Positions 20,464 through 35,400 of a stretch of 64,000 bases of DNA are shown piece by piece (position 1 is the first letter of the stretch; each line of letters opens with the position of its first letter). The stretch lies in NCBI RefSeq assembly GCF_964275005.1, contig NC_092689.1:4238674-4302673 (forward strand), read 5' to 3'. The DNA is from Diadema setosum (Eukaryota; Echinodermata; Echinoidea; Diadematoida; Diadematidae). Below the pieces are notes generated by a model, which saw only the letters and a program-made list of their open reading frames with translations, had not been told where the DNA came from and did no database searches. The position numbers and the translations under genes were made by a program.

Positions 20464-23422
20464 GTAAGTTGATGTCTCACCGGTGTTTTGCCACTTTCAC
20501 AGTAGTCATTGACGATACAGCTGATCGTTATGAAGCGATGGTTGCTTTAGAGTATACAATGTAGGTCCTACATGTAGGCATACATGACATGTAGGCCTAC
20601 TGTAAAGTAGGGTATCGAGACGGTTTACAGTACAGTAGTTTAACGTTAGATATGAGTGTAATAATACTGCGATGCTGTCAGATATATCTAAGATGTATAC
20701 AAACTACATCCAGTTGCTTATTGCCAAATATTCTGACGTTACGTTAGGGTTGGAAGGGGAGATGTTTACCGAGGCGAGTGTTAAAATACTGTTATTATAA
20801 AAGCGGGTTTAGAACCTTCTGTTTTTTTTTGGGGGGGGGGGGTGGGGGTGGGCAGTGTCAGCATTATTGGTCAGTGAAGACCTAGCCCGACCAGACACTG
20901 TTACGCTATGCGAAAACAGCGTCTGACACGCACGGCATGCAGCCTCGAAGTGAGGAACCTCAACACAACTACAAAACTTAGGAACATGTATACTTTTCTC
21001 CTTTAAACAGAATACTTTACTCACGTTAAATGCTACAGAAGAATAGTTCGCCACACTGGGTCCATGGAGACCACTTGCGATAAGTCCGTGGAACAAATAA
21101 ATGACACTTTCTGGCGCAATTCCTGACCGCCGGGCTTCGTCGTTGCAGGATTCAAAATGGCGCCTTGACTTATGCGCATGCGTGACCGGATGTGCTCCAG
21201 AGCGAGCGCGTGTGCGTTGAAAGTGTCGAACAAACCTTGGCGTCTGCGACACAATAACCCAGTACAGTTTATAGCTGTATACCTTATACTAGTAACCGTG
21301 CGTACGCTGCTTGAAAGGGCATTCACATCACGTGACCACCCGATATCTGAGCTTGGCCTGGCGTGAAAGATTGTGTACGGTGTGGACATGCTGGATATGA
21401 TGATCAATTTCGGTAAGTTTCATTACGTACATTTGAATATATATAGCATCAGATGTAGAGTAAATATTGAAGAGTATACTCGATGAGTTTGAGGTGACAA
21501 AAATGATCGTAAGTATCAAAAGTCAAAGCTATCGTGTACGATTACGTCGCCTCTCCTAGTGATTGGTGGTCGCGCGCGTACAGCCCTGTCGCGACGTACC
21601 ATGTACAGCGACTGGGCTGTGTATAGTTAGTGAAGACCTAGTCTAACTGTTAGATCTAACTTTGTTAACTGTTATAGCCTAAACCTAAGAGAATGACAAG
21701 ACCTTGTGACAAGGAAATCAGTTGGCAGAATTTTATTTGTAGGTTGCCTGCCGCTTTTCGTTTTTCGCACCTCGAGTGTGAGTTTGTGTCAAAATCGATT
21801 GATCTCCAAACAGGCGCATACATAACTATACACAGCCCAGTCGCTGTACATGGTACGTCGCGACAGGGCTGTACGCGCGCGACCACCAACCACTAGGAGA
21901 GCGACGTAATCGTATTACGATAGCTTTGAATTTTGATACTTAACATCATTTTTGTCACCTCAAACTCAACGAGTATACTTCTCAATATTTACTCTACATC
22001 TGATGCTATCAGTATTCAAATGTACGCAATGAAACTTACCGAAATTGATCATCATATCCAGCATGTCCACACGGTACACAATCTTTCACGCCAGGCCTAA
22101 CTATACACAGCCCAGTCGCTGTACATGGTACGTCGCGACGTACCGACGGTCAGGAATTGCGCCAGAAAGTGTCATTTATTTGTTCCACGGACTTATCGCA
22201 AGTGGTCTCCATGGACCCAGTGTGGCGAACTATTCTTCTGTAATAGAAACATGCATTTAACGTGAGTAAAGTATTCTGTTTAAAGGAGAAAAGTATACAT
22301 TTTCCTAAGTTTTGTAGTTGTGTTGAGGTTCCTCACTTTGAGGCTGCATGCCGCGCTCGTCAGACGCTGTTTTCGCATAGCGTAACAGCGTCTGGTCGGG
22401 CTAGCGCATACATAGATCTACTCACTCTAAGTAGGGCCTATTCACACAGCCACGAATATTTGTATCTGAGTAGCCACCACCACTCGAAAATCAGATATAG
22501 TAAGGGTACTAGGTCTCGCGCAAGGACCTAATGATCGCGCATAGCGTAACTGCGTATAGCAAGCGATATTACGCGTAGGACTAAGCGCAAAATTTGCCGA
22601 TACGCCCATGGAATAAACATACCTGACTTACCGCTCAACATGAGAAGGAAGCAGGTAAGAAATTTTGATTTCCAACAAATTTTCCACTAAATTTCCAATT
22701 TTTTACCTTGTACAAACCTACCTTCCCTTAAAATCTGTTCTAAGAATGTTGTAGCCTCGACGTGTCGTCTCGCTTGTCTCGTTCGTAGTCGATAGAATTC
22801 GTAATTTGTTCGATCGATCGTTTACCACGTGACGTCATCATACACAAGAACAATGTATGCTGCCAGCTACGCTGAAATACTGTTAATAAATGTTGTTTTA
22901 AGTCAAATTTTAACACAACGATTATAATATTACAAAGGAATAAATATTTCAGTCTATCGAAGTTGAAGTGTGATTTCAATTTGAATCGCTTGTGATTTCT
23001 TGCGCTAACTTGTGATATATTTGTGACAGGGGAGGGCCATAATGATACTGAAGAAAACAAATTAGATGAGAGTGTGACAAATGGGTGACGAAAATGAGAG
23101 GGTCACGAATGGGTAAGCACACACACAAACACACACACACACACACACACACAAAATATATGTTCATATTTTACTTTTTTCCATTTTATATTACGTGTAT
23201 ATTATTGGTTAAAGTGATTAGAAATATCGTAAGAAAACTTTATAAATGAAAATCATTAACGATTATGAAAATATCAATGATAAAAATAATGATAACAAGA
23301 ATGATAAAATGATGGTGGTGGAAGTGATAATAATAATAATGAAAATGATAATGATGATGATTATGATGATCGATGATGGTGGTGGTGATAATAGTAATAA
23401 TGATAATAATATTAACAATAAC

Positions 23423-23458
<36 letters not shown>

Positions 23459-26400
23459 GCATATAATAATAATAATAACAATAATATACACAAGTTAGGT
23501 AAAACTGCTGTTGCTTAACAGGGACAAATTTAATATCAAGTGAAAAAAAAAAATATTCTACGAAAGCCACCGGAGCACGTAGGGCCTACATACAGCCGCA
23601 GAGGGGCAGACACTTTCACGCATGAAACTACAGAGGGCAGCTGCGCGATCTTTACATACCCCGAGAAATTGAACGCATAAAAAAAAGTCCGACATACAAA
23701 CGGCGACAGCGCACTACTCCGTCATCGTATCATCAGAAGATTCTGGGAGGTGATTTTTCTGCATTTTCGTGATATTCATTGAGAAATTCAGGTACGATTA
23801 TGGAATAACTTCTATTATAAGAGCATTTCAAATTTTCGTGCGCGATATCTAGACCCCTCAACCATACATCAAGCCATGAAATGAGATCAATTATCCGTAG
23901 ATTAATACGTGATATAGACATGAACAGTGTTTAAATCAGTCTATTTTTTCGTTTTCTTGAAAAAATCTCGCATTTTACTAACTTTTCGCGTACGCGATTT
24001 TCCCATTGTAAAGCAAGTGGCCCAATGTTCGTCATCATAAGCAGCGGAAGTAAAATAGCGTGCATAATCCGAACGCTTGCGCTGCAACCATGGTTCGGCC
24101 CCCTGTACTCATTGTTCGGCCCCATATGTCCGTGCATCAACATGCGCGACGTACCGCGCCGTGCGCTCGCCCTGCCTATGTGAATGTATCAGCGCGCGGG
24201 CTACGCACGGGCGAAACCGTATACATACTGTAGTACATCGCACTACGAGTGCGCGGTACTATCCTTATACTCGCACGCTGTGCGAGAGATTCAATGCATT
24301 CACAACACGTTGCGTCCGAACCTTGGTGATGCCGGAAATTTTGGCACGGGTGGCATGCAAAATATAAATATCGCGTAAACGCTCAAGTTATCTCAGAAAC
24401 GGTTGCAATCATGGCTGTAAGTGTACTTGCTGTATAGATTCAATGCAGATAAACGGACTAGTAACTTTAAAACTTGGAATGAAACGAGTCTATATGTGTT
24501 GCTATGCAACTTTACTTACCTTTTACTTACCCGTTGAACTGCTTGTGCGAGTTGACCCGGGAGGGTTCAACAACGATTTCGGGGGTCCGGCGACGTGACC
24601 CACTGTTGTGCTCTTCGGAACACGTGTGGAGATAGTTGCATAGTTTGAATTTCGCACTTGATACGCGCCATTTTTTATTCATGAATTTCAGTGAATTTTT
24701 ATTTGTAAGAGTGGTTGATTCATGGAACCCTGCCGAATCATGGACCACTTGCTTTAGTGGCGGCTTTCATTCGCCCATCATCGTAACCACAAGAGCTCGC
24801 TAGCGCTGGCTAGCGCGCAGCCTGTGCGGCATCCGCGGGTAGTCGTAAATCACACAACACCCATTGCGACACCCGCGGGAGCTCTCCACCGGGCTCCGAT
24901 CTGGCAGCCAATTTCACTGAAACAGGCATTGCAAGGTCCATTTCGTGTACCGTTCTTGCCACATGCGCTAACTTGCGCTCGATAAATTTTCCTTTCAAAA
25001 AATCAGAAAACACTTCAATTTTGAAAAAAGTGAAGTTTTGATACTGCCATATTTTGCCCTATGTGGATTAAGTACACAATACACCAAAGGTCGTGGCAAA
25101 TAAGTGCGAAATTTCGACTTAGCGTGCTGAACAGATCATCCTCCTTGGGCTACTAGCGATAGGTAGCAGACGCAAACCCACGTACAGGAAGGCAAAAGTA
25201 GTTCAGGTTTGAGATTCGAGCATGTTGTTTGACATACGGCCGTATTACTTCTGAAAAGAATGATATCAATGCACCCCTGTCATACCTGCTACAGCTAGCG
25301 ATCGTCGCGAATGGGCTCAGAAGTTGAGCACTGCGTGTGTAGAAAACGATGTACATGCGCGACAGCGCCATCTAGTGCTGAATGACGAATGCTAATCTGA
25401 GTGAGACTTAAATCCTGGGGTGGTATTCTGAGACCGTATAATTAAGTCTGTAGGGTAAGGGCACCAGTATTCGGTCAGCCCCCGGTATTCGGTCACTTAT
25501 CACTGGTCACTAGAACACCAGCCAGTAAGTTCAACTGTCACAACACACGCAAATCACATTAATTCACATACTTGCACACTCATTCACAACAGGAAACTCC
25601 CTTGCCTTAGCCAACTCCCAAAATCCATCCAAAATCCCAAATTTTACCACCAAAAGTGCAGATTCGGCGCTACTTTCCAAAAGCGCGCGCGAATAAGGCC
25701 CAGTTTTAAGAGTACGGGTCGCCGAAGAAGCGCTAAAAATCGAGAAATAGATTCTACACCGTTCTCTCGCGGGATTTTTCGCTTATCGCAAGCTTGGAGT
25801 GTAATGGTATCCTCAAAAACGCAAAAGAAAAACAAAATTTCCGTACGTGCCGATACAGTGTCCCAATGTACAAGGGTTGAATGCAAGTGCCGAGGCTCCA
25901 GTATTCGGTCACCAACGGTCGCCGCAACGTCCCGATGCCATTTTGCGCCAACAAGGTAGCGTGCGCGCGCATTTTTCAGCTGCCTTGAACACGCATTGAC
26001 TTTGAACGTGCACATCGCGTGACGGAATACTGGTGCCAGTGACCGTATATTGGGGAATTTTCAAGGTGAAATATTTCGGAATTTTGTGCAATTCTGTGAG
26101 ATATTTAACAAAATGAAAGTTGAGATTAAAGAAATTTTATATATTCCACATACATTGCTGTAGATATGGTGTGCTGAATTTAGTTTGAAAAATATTGCAA
26201 AAAAGCTTAAGTGACCGAATACTGGGGATGTTACCCTAATTAACTTCGTAATTGAGTCTATAGAATTCTACTTAATAGACCCTTAATCATGGGCAAAATC
26301 GGTATTCTGAGGACGTAATTAAGGTATGATTAAGTCCCCTATGATTATCTTTAGGTTCCTCCCATCTAATTGTTATTCCATCCAATCAGACGCGTTGTAA

Positions 26401-29400
26401 GAAGCCAAAATGATGATCACGCGTGCAAATATGCCCTCAATGCGCGCTCCTCCACACACCCCCTGTAATTACAACGCAAGAGCTCCGTGCGCACACTCCG
26501 GTCTTTGATTACAGCCCTTCACCTATGCACGCGAAGAGCTCACATAAAATAACAAAATTCCTCGAAGATTGCCTATAGGCATGTCATGGTAGTTAATAGA
26601 CCCCCTACTTAATTAAGCTCTCAGAATACCAATTCGGTAATAAAGTTAGCGTTCGTCATTCAGCACTACTGTAGATGGTGCTCTCGTGCATGTTCATCGT
26701 TTTCTACACACGCAGTGTGCTCAATTTCTGAGCCCTTTCGCGACGATCGCTAGCTGTAGCAGTTATGACAGGGGTGCATTGATATTCTTTTCAAAAGTAA
26801 TATGGCTGTACTGCAAACAACATGTTTGAATCACAAACCTGAACTACTTTTGCCATCCTGTACGTGGGTTTGCGTCTGCTACCTACTGCTAGTAGCCCGA
26901 GGAGGACGATCTGTTCGGCATGATAAGTCGAAATTTCGCACTTATTTGTCGTGACCTTTGGTGTATTTTGTACTTAATCCCACATTGCACAAAATATGGC
27001 AGTATCGAAACTTAACTTTTTTCAAAATTGAAATGTTTTCTGATTTTTTGAAAGGAAAATTTATACAGCGCAAGTTAGCGCATGTGGCAAGAACGGTACA
27101 CGAAATGGACCTTGCAATGCCTGTTTCAGTGAAATTGGCTGCCCGATCATAGCCCGTGAAGAGCTTCCCGCTTGCCGCCGCGGGAGTCGCTGTGGGTGTT
27201 GTGTGATTTACGACTGCCCGCGGACGCCGCGCACTGGCTCAGCCCTCTTGTACTTACGATGATCAGCGAATCGAAGCCACTAGGGCCGCTAGCGGCCGCT
27301 AGGGCGCTCGCTACTGCAATGGGAAAATCGCAAACACGAAAAGTTATTAAAATGCAAGATTTTAACAAGAAAATGAAAAAAATTGGCTGATTTCAACACT
27401 TTTCATGTCTATATTACAGTATCAGTCTACGGATAATTGATCTCATTTCATGGCTTGTTGTACATCTGATTTTTATATGAAAAACGCTAATTAAGTGCTA
27501 ATCAGACACTTACTGACCCGTCAGAATACGGCCCCAGTAGAAAGGGAATTTTCACTATTTTGACACTTTTACACTTTTCGTAATAAAGCAAGTTACCCAA
27601 TAGGAACCTAATGTTCGACAGCCTAAATTGCGGAAACAAAATAACGTGCATGATTTGAAAGCCTGCGCTGCGATCATCGTTCGAATGCCTGTGCTCATTG
27701 TTCGACCCTGTATGTCCGTGCTTCGACATTCGCGACGTACCGCGCCGTGCACTCGCCCTGCCTATGAATGTGAGCGCGCGTGCCACGTGCGGGCAAAACT
27801 GTATAGAAACTACATAGAATTTTCTAGTAGACCCTACATTGTACTATGAGAGCGCGGTACTCCATGTTTTCTACTCCACGCACGCTGTGCGAGAGATTTT
27901 ACCTAATAACGCATTACGTTGCGATCGAACCATGGCAATACCGCAAATTCTGGCACGGGTGGCATGCAAAATATGAATATCATGTAAATGCTCAAGTTAT
28001 CTCAGAAACTGCTGCCATTGTGGCTGTAGGTGTACACGCTGTACAGATTCAATGCAGATAAACGGACTAGTAACTTCGAAACTTGGAATGAAACAAGTCT
28101 ATATGTGTTGCTATGCGACTTTGCTTACCTGTTACTTACCCGTTGAACTGCTTCTGTGAGCTGACCCGGGAGGGTTGCGACAATGATTTTGGGGGTCCGG
28201 CGATGTGGCCCACTGCTGTGCTCTTCAGAACACATGTGGAGGTACACATAGTTGCGTACATATAGTTTGAATTTCACACTTTATTTGCGCCATTTTTTAT
28301 TCATGATTTTCTAGGAATTTTTGTTCAAAAGAGTGGTCTATTCATGGAAACGGTCAAGTCAAGGGTAAATTGCTTTATACATTGTATGTTGACTGCAGCT
28401 ACATGTAGAAGTCAGTTCGCTCTGTGATAACAGCGCAGCTCGGTAAACCTGCATACAAAACACGTTCACGGCAGCATGGCACTGCGCACCGCGATTGATT
28501 TGAATGTAGCTATCTCATAGCGATCAGAGCAAGTTCGTTTGGCAATTGTTCACTTTACTTAGGAAAACGGGAAAAGGAAATGAAAGAAAAGATATTAAAA
28601 AGCTAAACCTGGAAAAAATGAAACAAAAGGTTTACAAAATAGAGAATACACTTAATGGAAAAACAAAAGATAATGGAAGGAAAGAGAGAAGAGAACCTTG
28701 CATTATAAAGAAAGCAAAGGAGGAATGGATATTCTTAAAAAGAAAAGAGGAAAGCAAAGTGAAAAAAAAAATGAAAACAAAGAAGCACTAGGTACAATAA
28801 TAGAATGAGAGATGAATCAAAACTCGATGAAATATCTGAAAATGAAAGAAGAAAAAAATTGAGTGGCAGCACACACATGGCACGGGCTTGACCGCTTTGT
28901 AAAGAAGCTACAACCGCTAGTGCAAGACTTTGCTGAGGAAGAGAGAAAAACCAATTTTAGCTTTTCAAAGACACCATAGAAAAGGGTGCTGTGATCGCTA
29001 CATTCAGATTAAACCATCGACCCTTACTGCATGCGCTGAACGTATTCATACTGAGCTGATTACTTGTGTACAGAGCAGCATTTCAAGCAAGGTTTTCCAA
29101 CGATTTTCCGACACTTTTAAAAAATGTTGAAACTTAACTTCTGTTTGACCTTGGAGACTCAGAAGCATGTATTTTTAGGTTACTGAATAACTAGGGTGAG
29201 TTTGTGCATGTTTGGAGATCATATGATAAGGAGCATTGAGGAGGTGGGAAAGTACACTAATGCCCAGAATTTGAATTAATATACACTAACCATATTATTT
29301 TGTTATTTTCTTGAGGAGGCAGATCCCTGAAATGTCCTGTGAATGTTATCTCTCATGGGACTTAAAATATTCAAATTAATTCCTAGACTTGTCAGAGAAA

Positions 29401-32400
29401 GTGAATGATATCTGTGTGTCATCAAACTTTCTTCTGACTTCATTGAAATATTTAACCTGCATTTTGTACACCTGTGAATGCTTATGCAATGATCTGTTTC
29501 AATGCAGTATGAGGACAGAGAAGAAGTTGTGCTGTGGATGAACACAGTTGGGCCATATCACAATCGCCAGGAGACCTACAGCTACTTCTCCCTGCCCTTC
29601 TGCAGTGGGCCCCAGAAAGGGATCAGCCATTACCATGAGACGCTGGGTGAAGCGTTGCAAGGCGTCGAGCTCGAATTCAGTGGCTTGGACATTGACTTCA
29701 AATGTGAGTCCATAATTTGCTTTGTGGTCCTAAAGTAGATTGGGGGTGAAAGATGGCAATTGGCCTGTGCCCTATGTAGTGCCCAATTTTGTTGTCTCTG
29801 TCTTCAACTAGTAATGTGTACATTTTACCTTCCACCTGCCTGCTTCAACTCATCATTTATCTCTTTACATGTGATAGGGGATAGTCGAGACAGGTGGAAT
29901 AATGGTGATTTACACTTTTATATGGTTTCAAAGGAGAAATATCATACAAATTGAACCATATTAGCAAACTATCGAATATGTGATAAAATAAACATACATT
30001 ATCACGGTTTAGCACTTCAACAGAATAGAACGTAAATCAGTCATGCTGAGATTATAGAAAATATCAAATATGTGAATGGCCTGTTTACGTATATGATGTA
30101 GAGTTAACTTCAATACTGTTTCAGAAAGTTCCAACAGTATCAGACCTTTGTTGTTGTATTGTAACTAGTCTGTAAATGTGAATATGCGTTTTTATGAATG
30201 AAAATAAACCAAGTTTATTTGTGTCATTCTCTCCCTTCCTCTCCCCCTCCCACCCCCAAAAAAAACAAACAAACAAACAAACAAACAAAAAAAACAGTGG
30301 ATATACCACAGAAGCAGTACTGTGAGATTGAAGTCACAGATGAAACTCTTAGAGCATTCTCCTATGCAGTGAAGAATCACTACTGGTATCAAATGTACAT
30401 CGACGATCTGCCAATTTGGGGTGAGTTAACTCAAAGCAGACGATTTTAATTTCTAGTGCAGACATAGATGATACAGTTGCCAGTGCCGAAAACCTTTGTC
30501 ATTGCAAGAGGTAGTGTATGATGAGCTAGGTTCCAGTGGCAATTGGCCAGGTCTGTATGGACTTGTAAGCTGATTACTTTGAATTTCTATCAACAGGAAG
30601 GCATTAATTACCTGTATTAACAAATTAAATTGAAGTCATTGGGTGAAATGCCAGTCAGGGCAACATATTATGATCTCAAATGAGTGATGCTCTTACTTTT
30701 GTAACTGCATGTAATTACCTCATCTCTAGTGTTTGTTGATGTAAAATTGAATTTAGACCCAAAAGCATTGTTTATTGTGTCCATGACATTTAATTTGGTG
30801 TTACTCATGAACCTATCAATGTATCTTCTCATACTTTTGTCTTCGCAAAGGTATTGTGGGTGAGATTGACGAGAGTGGTCAAGATTACTACATCTGGACG
30901 CACAAGAAACTGGACATTGGCTACAATGGCAAACAGATAGTGGATGTGAATTTGACTTCTGAAGTGAAGGTCAAGCTTGAAAAGGGAATCAAGATCCCTT
31001 TCACCTACCAGGTCCAGTGGAAGAAGTCCAATGTCCTGTTCAAGAAGCGATTTGACAAGTACCTGGATCCGAACTTCTTCCAGCACAGAGTGAGTGTTCG
31101 CATGTTTGATGTCCATAGTGAGCTTTGAATATTTTAATGTCCATTTAGGTTCATCTTTATTGATCTATGAGAGGGCGCAGAAAGTTTGCTTCAATTGACA
31201 TTTGAACAATAGTACAAACACATCTCACATCACAGTTACTTGTTTCCATGACAGTTACAATGAAAATTACAAATATACTAAATATAAATAATTGTGCTAC
31301 TGTTGAAAACATGTCCTCTCAAGATTAAGATAATGTATAAAGCTGATACCTATGCAAGTATATCTTTTGTCTCGTCAAGCCTCACTGACAATTTTCCACA
31401 ATTTCCTCAATGCTTCCTCAAATAATTTATGCCAAGTTCCCATGCTCATTTGTTTGATTTTTATGTAAACAAGTGGAAACTCATATTAGAGATTGCTAAA
31501 AGTGAAGTGTGAATGTGCTACCGTAATTGAAATGTTAGTGATTGACAGTCAGCCTTAACAAATATTGACAATGTTTGCCCTAATCTCTGCTGTGAATAAG
31601 TTTTTATGAATGAAACTTATTAGTTACCTGCCAGAGGTTAATTTATGATAATGAGCTATGTGAGCTTGGTTGATTCATAGGCAGCTGTTTTATGGTGGCA
31701 TGTTGGAAGAAGTTCAAAATTTGTTGGAAGAAATTCAACATTTGTTGGGAGATATTCAATATGTTTAATTAGGCTGTGGAAGCAGGTGTGGAATATCGAT
31801 GTGATTGCAGGTGTGTCAACAAATCAATAGATGGGACATGATGCCAGTACTTACATGATATGCAATCTGACTAAATGGCTTTGAAATCATCACAACTGTG
31901 TGTGTTGTAGTTAGTGGTGGACTACATGGTGATAAAATTGATATTTTAGGGAAGAAAAAGTGCAATTCATGGCAAGTTTTACACACAGGGTATAGTGTTC
32001 ATACTGTTAATAAAAATGAATTTACTAGTTTATTCAAACTTACTGATATCCAGCCACAAGGGGGTAGATCGCTGTTTATTCAAATGGGCACAATGTACAA
32101 TTGTACCCCCCCCCCCCCATATGAAGTCTTGTAAAATTTGATATAACTGAGTAAGTGCTGTGATAACTACATACACAGCCTAGTCGCTGTAAAAACGCGA
32201 CAGGACTGTACCAGGATGGCCCACAACACAAAGCGAACATGTTGATCGCGTTGAGTTTTGATACTTGACATCATTTTTGTCACCTCAAACTCATTGAAGA
32301 CAATCTTCCTTAATTAGACTGTTTTGTTATCGATATTGACATACGCAACTCAAAACTTACTGAAAACGAAGACTGTATGTGCAGTGTGTGCGTATGGTAC

Positions 32401-35400
32401 ATCAGCTTTCACTGACGACCATTTTGAATTAATGGGAGTACATGCGATCGGAGCTGCACTTGTAAAGGTCACGCTGTTGACCCCCAGCCCCTACCGGGTC
32501 AGTGGGTCAGTTTTTGCATTTTCATCTTTATGAAAATGCATGGTTAAATTTGTCACCAAGCCTGGCTATAATATTGCTAGGATTTTACAAATTATTATTA
32601 TTATTATTATTATTTACTCGACCAGGTAAAGAATATAGGATACATATCATTAACATCACAAACATGAAACAAAAACCAGAATGAACTTTACAAAGGATAC
32701 ACTGTACTGTACACGTTACACAAAATGAAAATGAAATGAATGGAGACTGCATGAGGGTCAGGGCACACAAAAGTAAATACATTTACTATTGCCCGTAGGC
32801 ATGTGAACCCACACATGTTGCCCCTAAGAAACATTTAACAATCATTAAAAAATTATCACTCAACCCCTGATCCCCACCCCTTAACTCCATAATCCTTATC
32901 AAACTTCAAAACATAAAAAACACTGTACAATTCCAATATAATCATCCAACCCTTGACTTCATTTATATTCATACATTAATTTCAAAAACTGGGAAAAAAT
33001 TGGTATCATGCAAGAGGAACACAAAAGTGAAATGGAAATGTCACAGAAAAAAAAAAGGTGAAGAAAATATGTAACATTGGTCCTTAAAAAAAAGAAAGAA
33101 AAAGAAATTGCTTATGTGCCTGATGAAAGATAACACCTTGAATGTGTATTTTCTTTCTTATAAATACAGATCCACTGGTTTTCCATCTTCAACTCCTTCA
33201 TGATGGTCATATTCCTTGTTGGCCTGGTGTCTATGATTCTGATGCGTACTTTGAGGAAAGACTATGCCCGCTACAGCAGAGATGATGATCTTGATGACAT
33301 GGTAAGACTTTATCATTCAACAAGTCACACACGTGAAAGTCAATCAATACAAAATTACCCTGCTTGTACTAACAACAATCTGCAGCACAGAATGTGATGT
33401 GAAGGGAAGTTGTGTCATAATATGATTCAATGGGCAGCCTTCTACTCTACACATTGAAAATGTGTGCGTTAATGTACTGATTTGATTGCTAAACAGTAAG
33501 CTGAGCTAAACAGAGGAGCTTTGATTATTTCCTCTTGAACTGAAGTTAACTTGACATTCGACATGCAATAGAGCATAATGATTTTGTAGGAATGATATGG
33601 GCATGGGGTCAAAGGTCAAGTGAAAATGCTGAAATTTCATTATTTTTCTTCTTCATTTTAAAATTGTCTCAAAGTATTGTAATGAAAATTGGATGTGTAA
33701 GAATATAAGTATATAATAACCAAAAAAGTGGTTATTTGCCAATCATGTGAAACTGTCATTTCAAATGAATTATGCGATATAGCAGAGGCTTGCGACATTT
33801 CCAGACATAGCGTCACACCAGTGTATTGATGCAGTGTGAAGGCTTGTCACTGGTGACAAGGCAGCAAATCTGTATCTCTCATGACCCTCGACTCCTTGCT
33901 CTTCAATCACCAAACTCTTTTTTTGTACATTCGTTGCTGCACTCTGGTAGGAGCGTGACTTGGGGGATGAGTATGGTTGGAAGCAGGTTCACGGTGATGT
34001 GTTCAGGCCAGTGTCGTACCCTCTCCTCTTCTCATCGCTCATCGGCAATGGATACCACATGTGCATCGTCGTCCTCTCCGTCATTCTGTTCTGCATCTGG
34101 GGACACCTGTACACAGAGTAAGCCAAACGAATGATGGATGACTCAGTGCTCTTCCTGTATTTTTTCTAATGGTGAAGTCCTGTAATGGTACAAGAGATGT
34201 TCTGCCCTTAGACTTTCTGTCTGTTTGTGTGTGTGTGGGTGGGTAGATGGGTTCGTGTGTGCTTGTGAGTGTGGAAGTGTTGAAATGGTACGTAATATAA
34301 TGCAAAGACAGCTGATCGAAGTTTGGGTCACAACGTAAACGTTTGTCATTTCAGCTTCCGTTATGCATGAATTCTTACGCCAGTGAAGCCTGGGTAAGCT
34401 GTCTGCTCATGGGGAACAACCTGTAATTATGAAGGTTTGCGTGGAAATTGCATTTGTTAGTAAACCGGTCTATTCCCCACATGACATGACAATTACATTA
34501 TCAACACAACTTTTCCATTTTCTAATTTTGGAAAAACATGTACATGCATTACAGAAAGCCTTTGAAGCAGACTCTTAAGGTGTGCCACCCACCCCATTTC
34601 CAGAAACGTGCTTTTGATTCTATCTACATTAATTCTTTGATATCAGTTTCTTTGTCAATCAAAGCATCTCTCCTAAAGGGTGCTTTATAAGGATTGTGTT
34701 TCACACTTAACACGTATATTCCATTGTTATATTTGTTTGATATCATAAATTATTTTAGCAATTTTTAGTGAATTATTTTAACCATCACTTTCATACTTTC
34801 ATTTCAGTCGTGGCTCTATTTTGAGTACCGCCATATTTGCATATGCCGCTACAGCCCCAGTCTGCGGATACTATGGTGGTGGACTCTACTCAAGAATGGG
34901 AGGTGGGTGTTTAAATTATCTTCTCTATCAGACAACACTTTGGCTCACTAAGTCTTTAGATATTGTGTATGCCATGTTTTTTGTGAGGTCTTTATTTTCA
35001 TGAATTTACCGAGTGGGGTGATAATTGTAAATTTAAATCACATGCTAGAATATAAACTGAACTGACGCGAATGCTATAAAGTGCAAGCATACATTTCTCC
35101 GTTCATTACTGTAGTCCACAAATGCGAATTTAACCACTCACAAAATTGTCAGTAAGTTCCAGTTTGTGAGAAATTAGACTCGCAAAATATATGGCGTATA
35201 CGGTAAGACAGAACAGTGAGCTCCATATGATATACCTTCACCCCACCCCTCCCCCACAAAAAAAAAAGAAGAAAACTTAAAGGAAGAGATCTTTGTTCCT
35301 ATTTCATGTTCTCACTCATTGTTGAGGGGTATGTGTTGGTATTACTGCCCCAGCTAGAGCTGTGCCTATGGGTGCGTTCGAGCGCTCTAAAGCGAACCAA

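Larger units (their letters stand above)
23872..28345. repeat. Composite of direct and inverted repeats around nested MITEs
   Basis: Arms A (23872-24010) and A' (27316-27460) are inverted. Arms C (24815-25395) and C' (26646-27235) are inverted. Segment B (about 24010-24740) recurs in direct orientation at about 27585-28345. Shared words: tcatggcttg and ggataattgatc for A; aaatggaccttgcaatgcct and tacgtgggtttgcgtctgct for C; ctcaagttatctcagaaac and gttgaactgctt for B. The centre is occupied by two nested MITEs. No open frame is convincing. Confidence 0.85.

Noticed and set aside
28546..28791. 81-codon lysine-rich frame in TM9SF3 intron 1
   Set aside because: Reflects A-rich intron DNA; no motif, and it lies within a confidently defined intron.
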